NCBI RefSeq assembly: GCF_000721605.1 | Contig: NZ_JOIZ01000019.1 | Location: 372,001 to 436,000 of the forward strand | DNA: 64,000 nucleotides | Direction: 5' to 3' | Origin: Streptomyces sp. NRRL S-37 | GTDB lineage: Bacteria; Actinomycetota; Actinomycetes; Streptomycetales; Streptomycetaceae | Part shown: in pieces, positions 8,081 through 16,452 of the stretch | Numbering within the stretch: the stretch's first letter is position 1 | How the letters are laid out: each line of letters starts with the position of its first letter | Program-made: the position numbers and the translations under genes | Notes under the pieces: generated by a model | Databases searched by the model: none | What the model saw: the letters and a program-made list of their open reading frames with translations, nothing else | What the model was told of the DNA's origin: nothing

Positions 8081-9412
8081 ATGACCACCTCCTTGCTGCT
8101 TCTGGCAGCCGCTTTCCTGCTGATCCTGGCCAACGGATTCTTCGTGGCCGCCGAGTTCGGCCTGGTCACCGTCGAGCGACCGGACGCCGAGGAGGCCGCC
8201 GCGGGCGGCGACCGGCGTGCCCGCCGGGTCGTCGAGTCGCTCAGGGAGCTCTCCTTCCAGCTCTCCGGCACCCAGCTCGGCATCACCATCACCTCCCTCG
8301 TCGTCGGCATGCTGGCCGAGCCGGCGCTCGCCGGACTGCTGCACGGCCCCTTCACCGGCATCGGTGTCCCCGAGGGCGCCGTATCCGGTGTCTCCGTGGT
8401 CGTCGGCATGCTGCTGGCCTCCGCCGTGCAGATGGTGATCGGCGAACTCGTGCCGAAGAACTGGGCCGTGTCCCGCCCCCTGCAGGTCGCCCGCTTCGTG
8501 GCCGGCCCGCAGCACGTGTTCGCCCGGCTCTTCCGCCCGGTCATCGCCGGGCTGAACGCCGTGGCCAACCGTCTGGTGCGGGCCCTGGGCATCGAGCCCA
8601 CCGAGGAACTGGCCTCCGCCCGCACCCCCGGCGAACTCGTCTCCCTGGCCCGGCACTCCGCCCGGGCCGGCGCCCTGGAACAGGACACGGCGGACCTCTT
8701 CGTCCGCACCCTGTCCCTCGGCGGACTGACCGCACAGCACGTCATGACACCGCGTGTGAAGGTCAGCGCCCTGCAGTCCTCGGCGACCGCCGAGGACGTG
8801 GTCAACCTGACCCGGGCCACCGGTCTGTCCCGTTTCCCCGTCTACCGGGAGCGGATTGACGAGATCGTCGGCATGGTGCACCTCAAGGACGCCCTCGCGG
8901 TGTCCGTGCACGACCGGCTGCGCACCCCCGTGGGCCGCATCGCCCGCCCGGCGCTGCTCGTCCCCGAGACCCTGCCCGTACGACCGCTGCTCACGCGGCT
9001 GCGCAGCGAGCAGCCCATCGCGGTCGTCGTCGACGAGTACGGCGGCACGGCCGGCGTCGTCACGCTGGAGGACATCGTCGAGGAGATCGTCGGCGAGGTG
9101 CGCGACGAGCACGACGGACAGGACGTCCCCGAACTCGCCCCCGCCCCGCCCGAGGACGGCAACCCCGCCTGGGACGTGGACGGCGGCGCCCGGGTCGACC
9201 TCCTGCGGCGCATAGGCATGGAGGTGCCCGAGGGCCCGTACGAGACGGTGGCCGGCCTGGTCGCCGATCTGCTCGGCCGGATCCCGGCCGTCGGCGACCG
9301 CGCGGAACTGCCCGGCTGGCGGCTTTCGGTCCGCAGGGTCGGCCACTACCGCGCCGAACGTGTCCGCCTGGTCAGAACGGCCCCGCTGCCGCTGGTGGAG
9401 GTGGCCGGATGA
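8081..9412 (+). CDS. HlyC/CorC-family membrane protein (DUF21-CBS-CorC_HlyC)
   Basis: 443 residues. The N-terminal DUF21 region (about 1-190) has four hydrophobic segments beginning LLLLAAAFLLILANGFFVAAEFGLV, with the family motif IGELVPKNWAV. A CBS pair follows (VMTPRVKVSAL near 222; VVVDEYGGTAGVVTLEDIVEEI near 315). A CorC_HlyC domain closes the protein (YETVAGLVADLLGRIP). Relatives handle Mg2+/Co2+ export or membrane-stress tolerance, though they are annotated as hemolysins. ATG with GGAGG 10 bases upstream. Its stop overlaps the start of a paralogue, which suggests a heteromeric pair. Confidence 0.92.
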   Translation: MTTSLLLLAAAFLLILANGFFVAAEFGLVTVERPDAEEAAAGGDRRARRVVESLRELSFQLSGTQLGITITSLVVGMLAEPALAGLLHGPFTGIGVPEGAVSGVSVVVGMLLASAVQMVIGELVPKNWAVSRPLQVARFVAGPQHVFARLFRPVIAGLNAVANRLVRALGIEPTEELASARTPGELVSLARHSARAGALEQDTADLFVRTLSLGGLTAQHVMTPRVKVSALQSSATAEDVVNLTRATGLSRFPVYRERIDEIVGMVHLKDALAVSVHDRLRTPVGRIARPALLVPETLPVRPLLTRLRSEQPIAVVVDEYGGTAGVVTLEDIVEEIVGEVRDEHDGQDVPELAPAPPEDGNPAWDVDGGARVDLLRRIGMEVPEGPYETVAGLVADLLGRIPAVGDRAELPGWRLSVRRVGHYRAERVRLVRTAPLPLVEVAG

Positions 9413-10719
9413 GCGTGCTGCAACTCCTCTTCGCCGCGCTGCTCGTGCTCGCCAACGGCTTCTTCGTCGGCGCCGAGTTCGCGCTGGTCTCGGTCCGCCG
9501 CAGCCAGGTCGAACCGCTCGGCACGGCCCGCGCCCGTCGGGTGCTGTACGGCCTGGAGCACCTGCCGCAGATGATGGCGGCGGCCCAGTTCGGCATCACC
9601 GTCTGCTCGCTGACCCTGGGCGCGGTCGCCGAACCGACGGTCGCCCGTCTGCTGGAGCCGGTCTTCGCGTGGATGCGCCTGCCGCACGGCATGATCCACC
9701 CGCTCGGCTATGTCATCGCGCTCGCCGCGGTGGTCTTCTTCCACCTCGTCATCGGCGAGATGGTCCCGAAGAACCTGGCGATGGCGGCCCCCGAGAAGGC
9801 CGCGCTGTGGCTGAGCCCCGGCCTGGTCTGGTTCGCCCGCCTGTGCAGGCCGGTCACGATCGCGCTCGGCGCCTGCGCCCAGGCCGTCCTGCGGCTGTTC
9901 CGCGTCGAACCGAAGGACGAGGTCGAGGCCGTCTTCACCAGCGAACAGCTCAACCGGCTGGTGGAGGACTCCGGTCAGGCGGGCCTCCTCGACCCCGAGG
10001 AGGCCGAGCGCCTGGAGGACGCGCTGGAACTGGGCTCCCGCCCGGTGACGGACGTCCTGCTGGACCGCGAGTCACTGGTGACGGTCACGCCCGCGGTCAC
10101 CCCCGGGCAGATCGTGGAGCTCACCGCCCGCACCGGGTACTCCCGGTTCCCGGTGGCCGCGGACAGCGGTGCCTTCATGGGCTACCTGCACGTCAAGGAC
10201 GTACTGGACCTGGAGGACTCCGACCGCGCCGTCCCGCAGCGCCTGTGGCGCCCGATGACGACCCTCCGCCCCGAACTCCCCCTGGACGACGCCCTCACGG
10301 TGATGCGCCGCGCGGCGACCCACCTGGCCCAGGTCTCCGACCCCTCCGGCAAGGTCCTGGGACTGGTGGCCCTGGAGGACGTCCTGGAACTCCTGGTGGG
10401 CGAGGTACGCGACCCGGCCCACCGAGAGGTGACCCCAGTGCCTCAAGGGCCTGGGAGGTACCCCCAGGGCGGCACGGGTGGGCGATGGGGGTCCCCCCGC
10501 TCGAGCGAAGCCGAGAGTGGGGGAGGCACCCCTCCAGCGGGGCGAGCTGACACCCCCCCGCCAGCCCACCCACCGGGGCCTCACAGCCCCGGTGGGTCCG
10601 CCGGCCCCCGCCCCGACAGCACCTCCCCGTACGCCTGCATCAAATCCGGCAATCGCAACGTAGCCAGATCATCCCGAGTCAGCGCCCCCGGATACACCGA
10701 CAACCGCAAATCCCGATAA
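9409..10719 (+). CDS. second DUF21/CBS membrane protein with a repeat-derived C-terminal extension
   Basis: Starts ATG overlapping the previous stop (ATGA). DUF21 (ANGFFVGAEFALVSVRRSQ; VIGEMVPKNLAM) and a CBS pair ending LVALEDVLELLVGEVRDP at about residue 340 make up the normal protein, which lacks the CorC_HlyC domain of its partner. The remaining roughly 95 residues are low-complexity Pro/Gly/Ser. They are encoded by an interspersed repeat (10438-10552), then by the terminator stem and then by antisense of the convergent AAA gene. The original stop has evidently been lost. Membrane transport or stress role inferred from the family. Confidence 0.85.
   Translation: MSVLQLLFAALLVLANGFFVGAEFALVSVRRSQVEPLGTARARRVLYGLEHLPQMMAAAQFGITVCSLTLGAVAEPTVARLLEPVFAWMRLPHGMIHPLGYVIALAAVVFFHLVIGEMVPKNLAMAAPEKAALWLSPGLVWFARLCRPVTIALGACAQAVLRLFRVEPKDEVEAVFTSEQLNRLVEDSGQAGLLDPEEAERLEDALELGSRPVTDVLLDRESLVTVTPAVTPGQIVELTARTGYSRFPVAADSGAFMGYLHVKDVLDLEDSDRAVPQRLWRPMTTLRPELPLDDALTVMRRAATHLAQVSDPSGKVLGLVALEDVLELLVGEVRDPAHREVTPVPQGPGRYPQGGTGGRWGSPRSSEAESGGGTPPAGRADTPPPAHPPGPHSPGGSAGPRPDSTSPYACIKSGNRNVARSSRVSAPGYTDNRKSR
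10438..10552. repeat. interspersed repeat cluster containing a 38-bp palindromic element
   Basis: Part one (gtgcctcaagggcctggga to cggcacgggtgggcg, 10438-10484) is shared with 28282-28329. Part two (10486-10523) is the inverse relative of the element in hisG. Both are embedded in the displaced 3' end of the second DUF21/CBS gene. Confidence 0.7.
10569..10596. terminator. bidirectional terminator between convergent genes
   Basis: An 11-bp perfect stem cccaccggggc / gccccggtggg with a 6-base loop. It overlaps the stop codon of the minus-strand AAA gene (10581), and the extended plus-strand ORF reads through it, which indicates that the plus gene formerly ended upstream. Confidence 0.75.
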
Positions 10720-12443
10720 GCACAGCTCTTCTCGTACAGCGTCCGCAGGAACCGCCCGTTCCCCAGCTCGTCGATCCACCCCTGGTCCACCACGTGCCCG
10801 GCGATCGACCGCAGCTCGTCCAGCGCCTCCTCGTCCCACACATCCCCGTTCTCCCCCGCCAGCACCTCCCCGATCGAGGTCAGCTCCAGCGGCCGGTACG
10901 AGGGAAAGTCCACCCGGGTCGTGAACCGCGACGACAGCCCGGGGTTCGCGGCGAGCAGCCGGTCCATCCCCTCCGGATACCCGGCAAGGATCACCACCAG
11001 GTGATCCCGGTTGTCCTCCGCCCGTTTCAACAGCACCTGCAGCGCCTCGTCCCCGTACGCGTCCCCCTTGCCGTACCCGGAGTTGGACAGCGAGTACGCC
11101 TCGTCCACGAACAGCACCCCGCCCAGCGCGGAGTCGATCAGCTCGTTGGCCTTCACCGCGGTCTGCCCCAGATACTCACCGACCAGATCCGCCCGCTGGG
11201 CCTCCACCAGATGGTCACCACCGAGCAGCCCGAGGGCGTAGAACACCCGGCCGAGGATGCGGGCCACCGTCGTCTTCCCCGTCCCGGACGGCCCGGAGAA
11301 GACGAAGTGGCGTTTCGGCGGCTGCACCGGCAGCCCCTGCCCGGCCCGCAGCCGCGCCATGTTCAACTGTGCCGACAACGCCTTGACCTGCCGCTTCACC
11401 GGCTCCAGGCCCACCATGCGCTCCAGTTCGGCGAGCGCCTCCTCCAGTAAGGCGGGGTCCGTGGGCCCGGTGGGCAGCGGTGACGCCCCGGAACCCGTCC
11501 GCTCCCGCACAGCCGGAGCGGTGACCGGGGGCAGCGGACCCGGCACGGGCTCGGGCTCGGACAGCCGCAGGTCGCGTCCCTCGGTGCCGAACAGCGGATC
11601 GAGCATGTCGGGGCCGTCCATGACGTCCTGCCCGGTCCCGGTGAGCGTGATCGCGGCGAGATCGGCGGAGTCGTCGTACCCGTCGCCCTCGGCGATCGCG
11701 GCGAGCCGGGCGGAGGTGTCCATGAAGGCGGGATCGACCCGGTGCACGGCCCGGTACAGGGGGAGTGCGGCAGCGCTGCGGCCGGTCCCCTCGTGGGCGC
11801 GGGCCAGCCAGTAGCGCAGCTCCTTGCGCTGCGGCTGTTCGCTGCGGCACCGCATCAACGCCGCCGACAGCAGCGGTTCGGCCTGCCCGTACATCTCCAG
11901 CCGCACCCGTGCCATGCCGCCGAACAGGCCGGCCTCGATGCCCAGCAGCGGGTCCTCGACGAGGGAGTCCGTGTACCGGACCAGCTGCTCCCAGTCCTTG
12001 ACCAGGTAGGCGCGGCAGGCGTGCAGAAAGCGGACCTGCGGATCGGTGTCCACCGGGGGCAGTCCGGCCAGCGCCCGGTCCAGCTCGGGGACGTGGCGTC
12101 CGTCCAGCCAGTGGGAGGCGTGCGCCAGCAGCAGATCGCGGGGGCTCTCCAGCACCGGCTGCACCCACCAGCCCAGCCAGTACCAGGAGTTGAGGGTGCG
12201 GCGGTGGCGGGCGCGCTGTTCGCCGAAGCGCTCCCGGTGCCGGAACATCCTGAGCAGCGCGGTCGTCGTGTCGACGCGCAGCGCGTGCAGTCCGAGCCAG
12301 CCGTCGGCCATCCCCGGGTCGATCCGCACCGCGGCCCGGAACTCCTCCTCCGCCTGCGGATAGGCGCCCATCGTGTAGGCGTCCACGCCCCGCAGCCAGG
12401 CGAGGTCGGCCGGGGTTTGCGGGCCCTGCGTGCCGAAGTCCAT
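10581..12443 (-). CDS. AAA+ ATPase of CbxX/CfxQ type with TPR N-terminus (EccA-like)
   Basis: 620 residues. Residues 1-280 are helical TPR-like repeats (LAWLRGVDAYTMGAYPQAE; later YWLARAHEGTGRSAAALPLY). The C-terminal AAA+ module has Walker A FSGPSGTGKTTVARILG near residue 370, Walker B GGVLFVDEAYSL and an R-finger-bearing SRFTTRVDFPSYRP. Size and architecture match EccA, the cytosolic ATPase of type VII secretion, but no esx or ecc partner is present in the window. The ATG at 12443 directly precedes the TPR region and has GGGGGA upstream; a longer frame to 12746 runs through a noncoding hairpin and is rejected. Confidence 0.87.
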   Translation of the reverse strand: MDFGTQGPQTPADLAWLRGVDAYTMGAYPQAEEEFRAAVRIDPGMADGWLGLHALRVDTTTALLRMFRHRERFGEQRARHRRTLNSWYWLGWWVQPVLESPRDLLLAHASHWLDGRHVPELDRALAGLPPVDTDPQVRFLHACRAYLVKDWEQLVRYTDSLVEDPLLGIEAGLFGGMARVRLEMYGQAEPLLSAALMRCRSEQPQRKELRYWLARAHEGTGRSAAALPLYRAVHRVDPAFMDTSARLAAIAEGDGYDDSADLAAITLTGTGQDVMDGPDMLDPLFGTEGRDLRLSEPEPVPGPLPPVTAPAVRERTGSGASPLPTGPTDPALLEEALAELERMVGLEPVKRQVKALSAQLNMARLRAGQGLPVQPPKRHFVFSGPSGTGKTTVARILGRVFYALGLLGGDHLVEAQRADLVGEYLGQTAVKANELIDSALGGVLFVDEAYSLSNSGYGKGDAYGDEALQVLLKRAEDNRDHLVVILAGYPEGMDRLLAANPGLSSRFTTRVDFPSYRPLELTSIGEVLAGENGDVWDEEALDELRSIAGHVVDQGWIDELGNGRFLRTLYEKSCAYRDLRLSVYPGALTRDDLATLRLPDLMQAYGEVLSGRGPADPPGL

Positions 12444-12711
12444 CACGTCCCCCACGAACCGTGCCCCCGTCGGTGTGCCGGCCGGCCCTCGTCCGTCGGC
12501 TCCCGTTGGTCGAACCGCTGTACCGCGGACCGGAGTTGGAAGGTGCGCGAAGTAGCGTCCACAGGTCGCACCGAGGGCATCGTACCCGCGGCGGCGGTAC
12601 GTCCGTAGGGTGCCGTACCCGCCGAAGGGCGAGGTGGGAGGGGGAGCGCGGACCCTGTGCGGTGACCCAGAGTGATCGTCATATGCCGCTGAGCGTCCGA
12701 AAAGCGTGAAG

Positions 12712-12790
12712 AGGGCAGAACGAAGCCCCCGATCACGGGGGAACAACCGGGGGCTTCGCGTCTGCCGGCGGCTCCGAAGGGCCGCACATT
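12712..12790 (-). ncRNA. candidate small RNA or attenuator leader
   Basis: On the minus strand a short UUCG-type hairpin (gcggcccttcggagccgc) is followed by a long stem. The long stem is ggcaga/tctgcc (12714-12719 with 12761-12766) continuing into a perfect 10-bp arm, cgaagccccc/gggggcttcg (12721-12730 with 12749-12758). No ORF of note is present. It starts a few bases after a good promoter and ends about 270 bases before the AAA gene, so it could be an independent sRNA or a transcription attenuator. Confidence 0.45.
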
Positions 12791-12793
12791 GAG

Positions 12794-12823
12794 AACGTAA
12801 GACCTGTACGCGCCCCCGGTCAA
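12794..12823 (-). promoter_or_regulatory. HrdB-type promoter
   Basis: Minus strand: -35 TTGACC (12818-12823), an 18-base spacer and -10 TACGTT (12794-12799). Transcription should begin near 12787, just before the paired hairpins, and run toward the AAA+ ATPase gene. Confidence 0.6.
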
Positions 12824-12872
12824 GCGGAGTTGGGGCACTCCGGCAACTTGTCCGGGACCGCTCTTCACAGGT

Positions 12873-13493
12873 TCACCACAACGCGGGTGAGTCATCACCC
12901 TGCGTGAGTGGAGGGGGTGATTCACCCGTCCCGGCGGGCCCGGGAAGCAGCTCGTATCCCTTAGGGCGCTGCCGCACCAGAAGCCCCGCGAAGGGGCGTG
13001 AGGGGTCACCCGCGAAGTGCTCGTGTTCCGCGCGGACCCAGCCGTCCCAGAACTCCCGCTGCTCCGCGCCGTCGCGGGCCCGCCCCCGCGACCAGGACTC
13101 CTCCGGGGAGAGGTCCATCCACAGCAGCAGCGCCAGATACGGGCGCAGGGCCCGGCGCCCCGCGCCGACGCCCTCCACGACGATCACGGGGGCGGGCGGC
13201 AGTGGGCGGGGCGGTCCGAAGCGGCGGGTCCGCCAGTCGTAGGGGGAGTAACGCGCGGTCTCGCCGCGGCCGAGCGGCTCGATCACCTGGCTCAGCAGCC
13301 GCCCGGTCCAGTCGAACAGTTCGGCGTGGCTGGCGATGTCGTCGAGCCGCAGCACCGGGGCGCCCTCCAGTGCCTCGGCCAGCCGTACGGCGAACGTCGA
13401 CTTCCCCGAGCCGGCGTGCCCGTCGACGCCGACGAGCCGGACCGGGCCGCACGAGGGGGTGAGCCGGCGGATGCGGGAGGCGAGATCGTGAAT
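12873..13493 (-). CDS. uridine kinase-like P-loop protein with an apparent ATT start
   Basis: About 206 residues: Walker A GVDGHAGSGKST near residue 23, then LRLDDI and a lid-like segment PVIVVEGVGAGRRALRPY. It resembles uridine kinase or phosphoribulokinase-type NTPases of Streptomyces. The frame is closed by TAA 30 bases upstream of codon ATT (13491-13493), and between that stop and the P-loop there is no ATG, GTG or TTG. AGGA sits 7 bases before the ATT, and the sequence IHDLASRIR aligns with where homologues, as I recall, begin MHDLASRIR. Either ATT initiates or the start codon is mutated. Confidence 0.75.
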   Translation of the reverse strand: MHDLASRIRRLTPSCGPVRLVGVDGHAGSGKSTFAVRLAEALEGAPVLRLDDIASHAELFDWTGRLLSQVIEPLGRGETARYSPYDWRTRRFGPPRPLPPAPVIVVEGVGAGRRALRPYLALLLWMDLSPEESWSRGRARDGAEQREFWDGWVRAEHEHFAGDPSRPFAGLLVRQRPKGYELLPGPAGTGESPPPLTQGDDSPALW

Positions 13494-13773
13494 GGCTGGT
13501 TCCTGGGGGAGAGGAGGGAGGGCTTACCGGAGCACTCTAGGCCCTCGGGCGGACGGCCTCCGGACGGACGGGCCCTCGGCCGGGCGGGTCCACCGGGGGC
13601 CCGCCATTGGTCGAGTCCCATGTCGGCCGGGCGTGGTACGGCCGGGGTGCTGGCAGGATCCGCCCGGCTGCGTTCATAGTGGGCGCACGACCGTTCCAGC
13701 CGGCGGACGCACGCCGTCCGTCCGGCCGTGCTGTGGTCCCGTCCCGACTCCGACACCTGGGGGTCCCCCACCC

Positions 13774-15144
13774 ATGAGCAGAGCCGAACTGCCGTCCCGC
13801 AGATCCCTCCTGGCCGCGGCGGTCGTCACCGCCGTCGCCGGGAGCGCGGGCCCGGCGTCCGCCGGAACCCCGACGGCCGGCACCCCGGCCGGACACGCCA
13901 CCGACACCGCCGCCCGCCCCGTCGACAACCGGTTCTGGACCTCGTACACCGACTGGCGCGGCGGCACCGCCGTCGGGACCCGTGCCGTCGCCGGTGTCCG
14001 CCCCGGCCTTCTGATCGCGAGGCCCGCCGGCACCACGGACTACACCGACCCGCACACCGGCCGCACGGCCGCCTGGGAGTACGCGACCTGGACCTCGCCC
14101 GTGCACCGCCTCGGGGTTCCGGCGACGGAGGTCATCGCCTCCTGGAACGCGCACACCCCCGCGGGAACCTGGCTCCAGACCGAGCTGAAGGGCACCTACT
14201 CCGACGGCACGGACACCCCTTGGTACGTCATGGGCCGCTGGGCCGCCGGCGATCAGGACATCCGGCGCACCTCGGTGGACGGCCAGAGCGACGGGAAGAG
14301 CACCGTCTGGACGGACACGCTCTCCGTGGACGACGCGGCCTCGGGCCTGCGCGTCGTCGCGTACCGGCTGCGGCTGACCCTCCACCGCCGCCCCGGCACC
14401 CGGCTCACCCCGACCGTGTGGCGGCTCGGCGCGATGGGCTCCGACGTCCCCGACCGGTTCACCGTCCCCGCCTCCCGGCCCGGTCTCGCCAAGGAGCTGA
14501 TCGTCCCGCGCTACTCGCAGGAGATCCACAAGGGCCAGTACCCGGAGTACGACAACGGCGGCGAGGCCTGGTGCAGCCCCACCTCCTCGCAGATGATCAT
14601 CGAGTACTGGGGCGGCCGGCTCACCGAGGAGCAGCTCTCCTGGGTCGACCCGTCCTACGCCGACCCGCAGATCTGCCACGCGGCCCGGTACACGTACGAC
14701 CACCAGTACGCCGGCTGCGGCAACTGGCCGTTCAACGCCGCCTACGCGGCCACCTTCGACGGACTGGCGGGCGTGGTCACCCGCCTCGGCTCCCTCACCG
14801 ACCTGGAGACGCTGGTCGCCGCGGGCATCCCGGCCATCACGTCGCAGTCGTTCCTGGCGCAGGAGCTGACCGGGGCGGGGTACGGCACCTCCGGGCACCT
14901 GATGACGGTGATCGGCTTCACCGCCGACGGCGATGTGATCGCCAACGACCCCGCCTCGGACGACAACGCGGCCGTGCGCCGTGTCTACCGGCGGCGCGAG
15001 TGGGAGAACATCTGGCTGCGGACCAAGCGGTACAACGCCTCCGGGAAGGTGGTGTCCGGCACCGGAGGGGTCTGCTACCTCTACTTCCCGGCCCGGCCGA
15101 CCCCGCGGCAGCGCAAGGCGCTCGCGGCGGTGGGCGTGCGCTGA
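13774..15144 (+). CDS. secreted C39-like cysteine peptidase family protein
   Basis: 456 residues with a Tat-like signal peptide (SRRSLLAAAVVTAVAG, cleavage near ASAG). The C-terminal domain has a papain-like/C39 arrangement: Cys267 in GEAWCSPTSSQM, His375 in GHLMTVIGF and the Asn/Asp of ANDPAS. The preceding region (about 60-230) is a beta-rich domain of unknown role. Likely an extracellular peptidase or amidase. The ATG at 13774 is the first codon before the signal peptide; upstream in-frame sequence reads through the divergent kinase promoter and is not credible. A strong hairpin follows the stop. Confidence 0.88.
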   Translation: MSRAELPSRRSLLAAAVVTAVAGSAGPASAGTPTAGTPAGHATDTAARPVDNRFWTSYTDWRGGTAVGTRAVAGVRPGLLIARPAGTTDYTDPHTGRTAAWEYATWTSPVHRLGVPATEVIASWNAHTPAGTWLQTELKGTYSDGTDTPWYVMGRWAAGDQDIRRTSVDGQSDGKSTVWTDTLSVDDAASGLRVVAYRLRLTLHRRPGTRLTPTVWRLGAMGSDVPDRFTVPASRPGLAKELIVPRYSQEIHKGQYPEYDNGGEAWCSPTSSQMIIEYWGGRLTEEQLSWVDPSYADPQICHAARYTYDHQYAGCGNWPFNAAYAATFDGLAGVVTRLGSLTDLETLVAAGIPAITSQSFLAQELTGAGYGTSGHLMTVIGFTADGDVIANDPASDDNAAVRRVYRRREWENIWLRTKRYNASGKVVSGTGGVCYLYFPARPTPRQRKALAAVGVR

Positions 15145-15153
15145 GCCGGCCCG

Positions 15154-15184
15154 CCGGCGGCCCCGGACGGGCCGGGGCCGCCGG
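15154..15184 (+). terminator. terminator after the C39-like gene
   Basis: An 11-bp perfect stem ccggcggcccc / ggggccgccgg starting 10 bases after the stop codon. Confidence 0.75.
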
Positions 15185-15286
15185 ACGCCTGTGACCGACG
15201 TCTCGGTCGCACAAGCCGTTCACGGTGGCAAAGTGGACGTCAGTCACAGGGGGAGTCCACCGCACCACGGAGACCGGCGAGAAGAC

Positions 15287-15427
15287 ATGACCACGAACGC
15301 AGCCACCGTCACCCGCGCCCGCACCGGCGGCCCCCGGGAGGACGGCCCGAAGATCCTCGAACACGCCATGGGATGGACCCTCGTCGTGGTCCTCGCGATG
15401 TTCGTGACCCAGCTGGGACTGCTGTAA
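15287..15427 (+). CDS. SCO1431-family small membrane protein
   Basis: 46 residues: a polar N-terminus (MTTNAATVTRARTGG), then one transmembrane helix near the C-terminus (MGWTLVVVLAMFVTQLGLL). This is the Streptomyces family known by the locus tag SCO1431; its function is unknown. ATG at 15287 with gagaag upstream. It lies alone between the C39-like gene and a TetR gene. Confidence 0.85.
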   Translation: MTTNAATVTRARTGGPREDGPKILEHAMGWTLVVVLAMFVTQLGLL

Positions 15428-15521
15428 CCCCAGGCCGCGGGGTCACCGGCCCGAGCCTTCAGGACGACCTGACATACTGCGGCGGGATGTCCCACCGCCC
15501 GCAGGAAGACCTGGGTCGACA

Positions 15522-16178
15522 TTGAACATCAGCCGGCAGTCCGCCGTACGCCCCGCGGCGCGCGGTACCGAGCGTTCGTCCGCGCGCCGCGCCGAACTCA
15601 TCGCCATCGGGCGGAGGCTGTTCGCGGACACGTCGTACGACGCGCTCTCGATGGACGACATCGCGCGTCAGGCGCAGGTCGCCAAGGGGCTCATCTACTA
15701 CTACTTCCACTCCAAGCGCGGCTACTACCTGGCGATCATCGAGGACTCGGTGGCCGGCCTGGTCGGCTTCGCCGCGAGCGGTGCCGGACTGCCGCCCGTG
15801 GAGCGGGTGCACCGCACCGTCGACAGCTATCTGCGGTACGCCGAGCACAACCAGGCCGCCTACCGCGCGATCGTCAGCGGCGGCGTCGGCTTCGACACCG
15901 AGGTGCACGCCATCCGGGACGGAGTGCGCGAGGCCATCGTCGCGACCATCGCCGAGGGCGCCTACGGCCGTACGGACATCGCGCCGGTGGCGCGGATGGG
16001 GCTGCTGGCCTGGGTGTGCAGCGTGGAGGGCGCCGCGCTCGCCTGGATCGACCGCGGTGAACTGTCCCGCGAGACCATGACCGAGCTGCTGGTGAAGACG
16101 CTCGGCGGGGCCATGCGCGCCATCGAGGAGCTGGACCCCGCCCACCCGGCCCCGGCGCCCGCCCGCCGCGACACCTGA
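15522..16178 (+). CDS. TetR family transcriptional regulator
   Basis: 218 residues. The N-terminal helix-turn-helix is clear (RRAELIAIGRRLF, ALSMDDIARQAQVAKGLIYYYFHSKRGYY, residues 24-72), followed by an all-helical ligand domain. The only start that leaves a short leader is TTG at 15522; no ATG or GTG precedes the HTH closely. The ligand is unknown. The next gene, an acyl-CoA dehydrogenase 275 bases downstream on the same strand, is a possible target. Confidence 0.88.
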   Translation: MNISRQSAVRPAARGTERSSARRAELIAIGRRLFADTSYDALSMDDIARQAQVAKGLIYYYFHSKRGYYLAIIEDSVAGLVGFAASGAGLPPVERVHRTVDSYLRYAEHNQAAYRAIVSGGVGFDTEVHAIRDGVREAIVATIAEGAYGRTDIAPVARMGLLAWVCSVEGAALAWIDRGELSRETMTELLVKTLGGAMRAIEELDPAHPAPAPARRDT

Positions 16179-16452
16179 GACGGGCCCCGGCCCCTGATCG
16201 GTTTCCCGTTCCGGGTGCCGCCTCTCGGCGGAATGTTCCGTTCGGCGAGGGCGTGGAAACTTTTTCGAGTGAGCGGTCGTTAACTGGTGACTTGCTGCGG
16301 CCGATCGGGCATACTCGCAGCGCACAGCCGCTGGTCAGCAGCTTCCGAGACCCGGAAGTGCGAGCATCGGCCAGGCACCGATACGACCCCGGCGGAGCCG
16401 CCCCCACCCAAGGCGCACGCCGATGTGCCCGAACAGGGAGGAGAGCGTCGCC

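Noticed and set aside
12444..12746. N-terminal extension of the AAA+ ATPase to 721 residues
   Set aside because: The extra 101 codons run through the candidate RNA hairpin region, lack coding character and precede a well-placed ATG with a ribosome-binding site.
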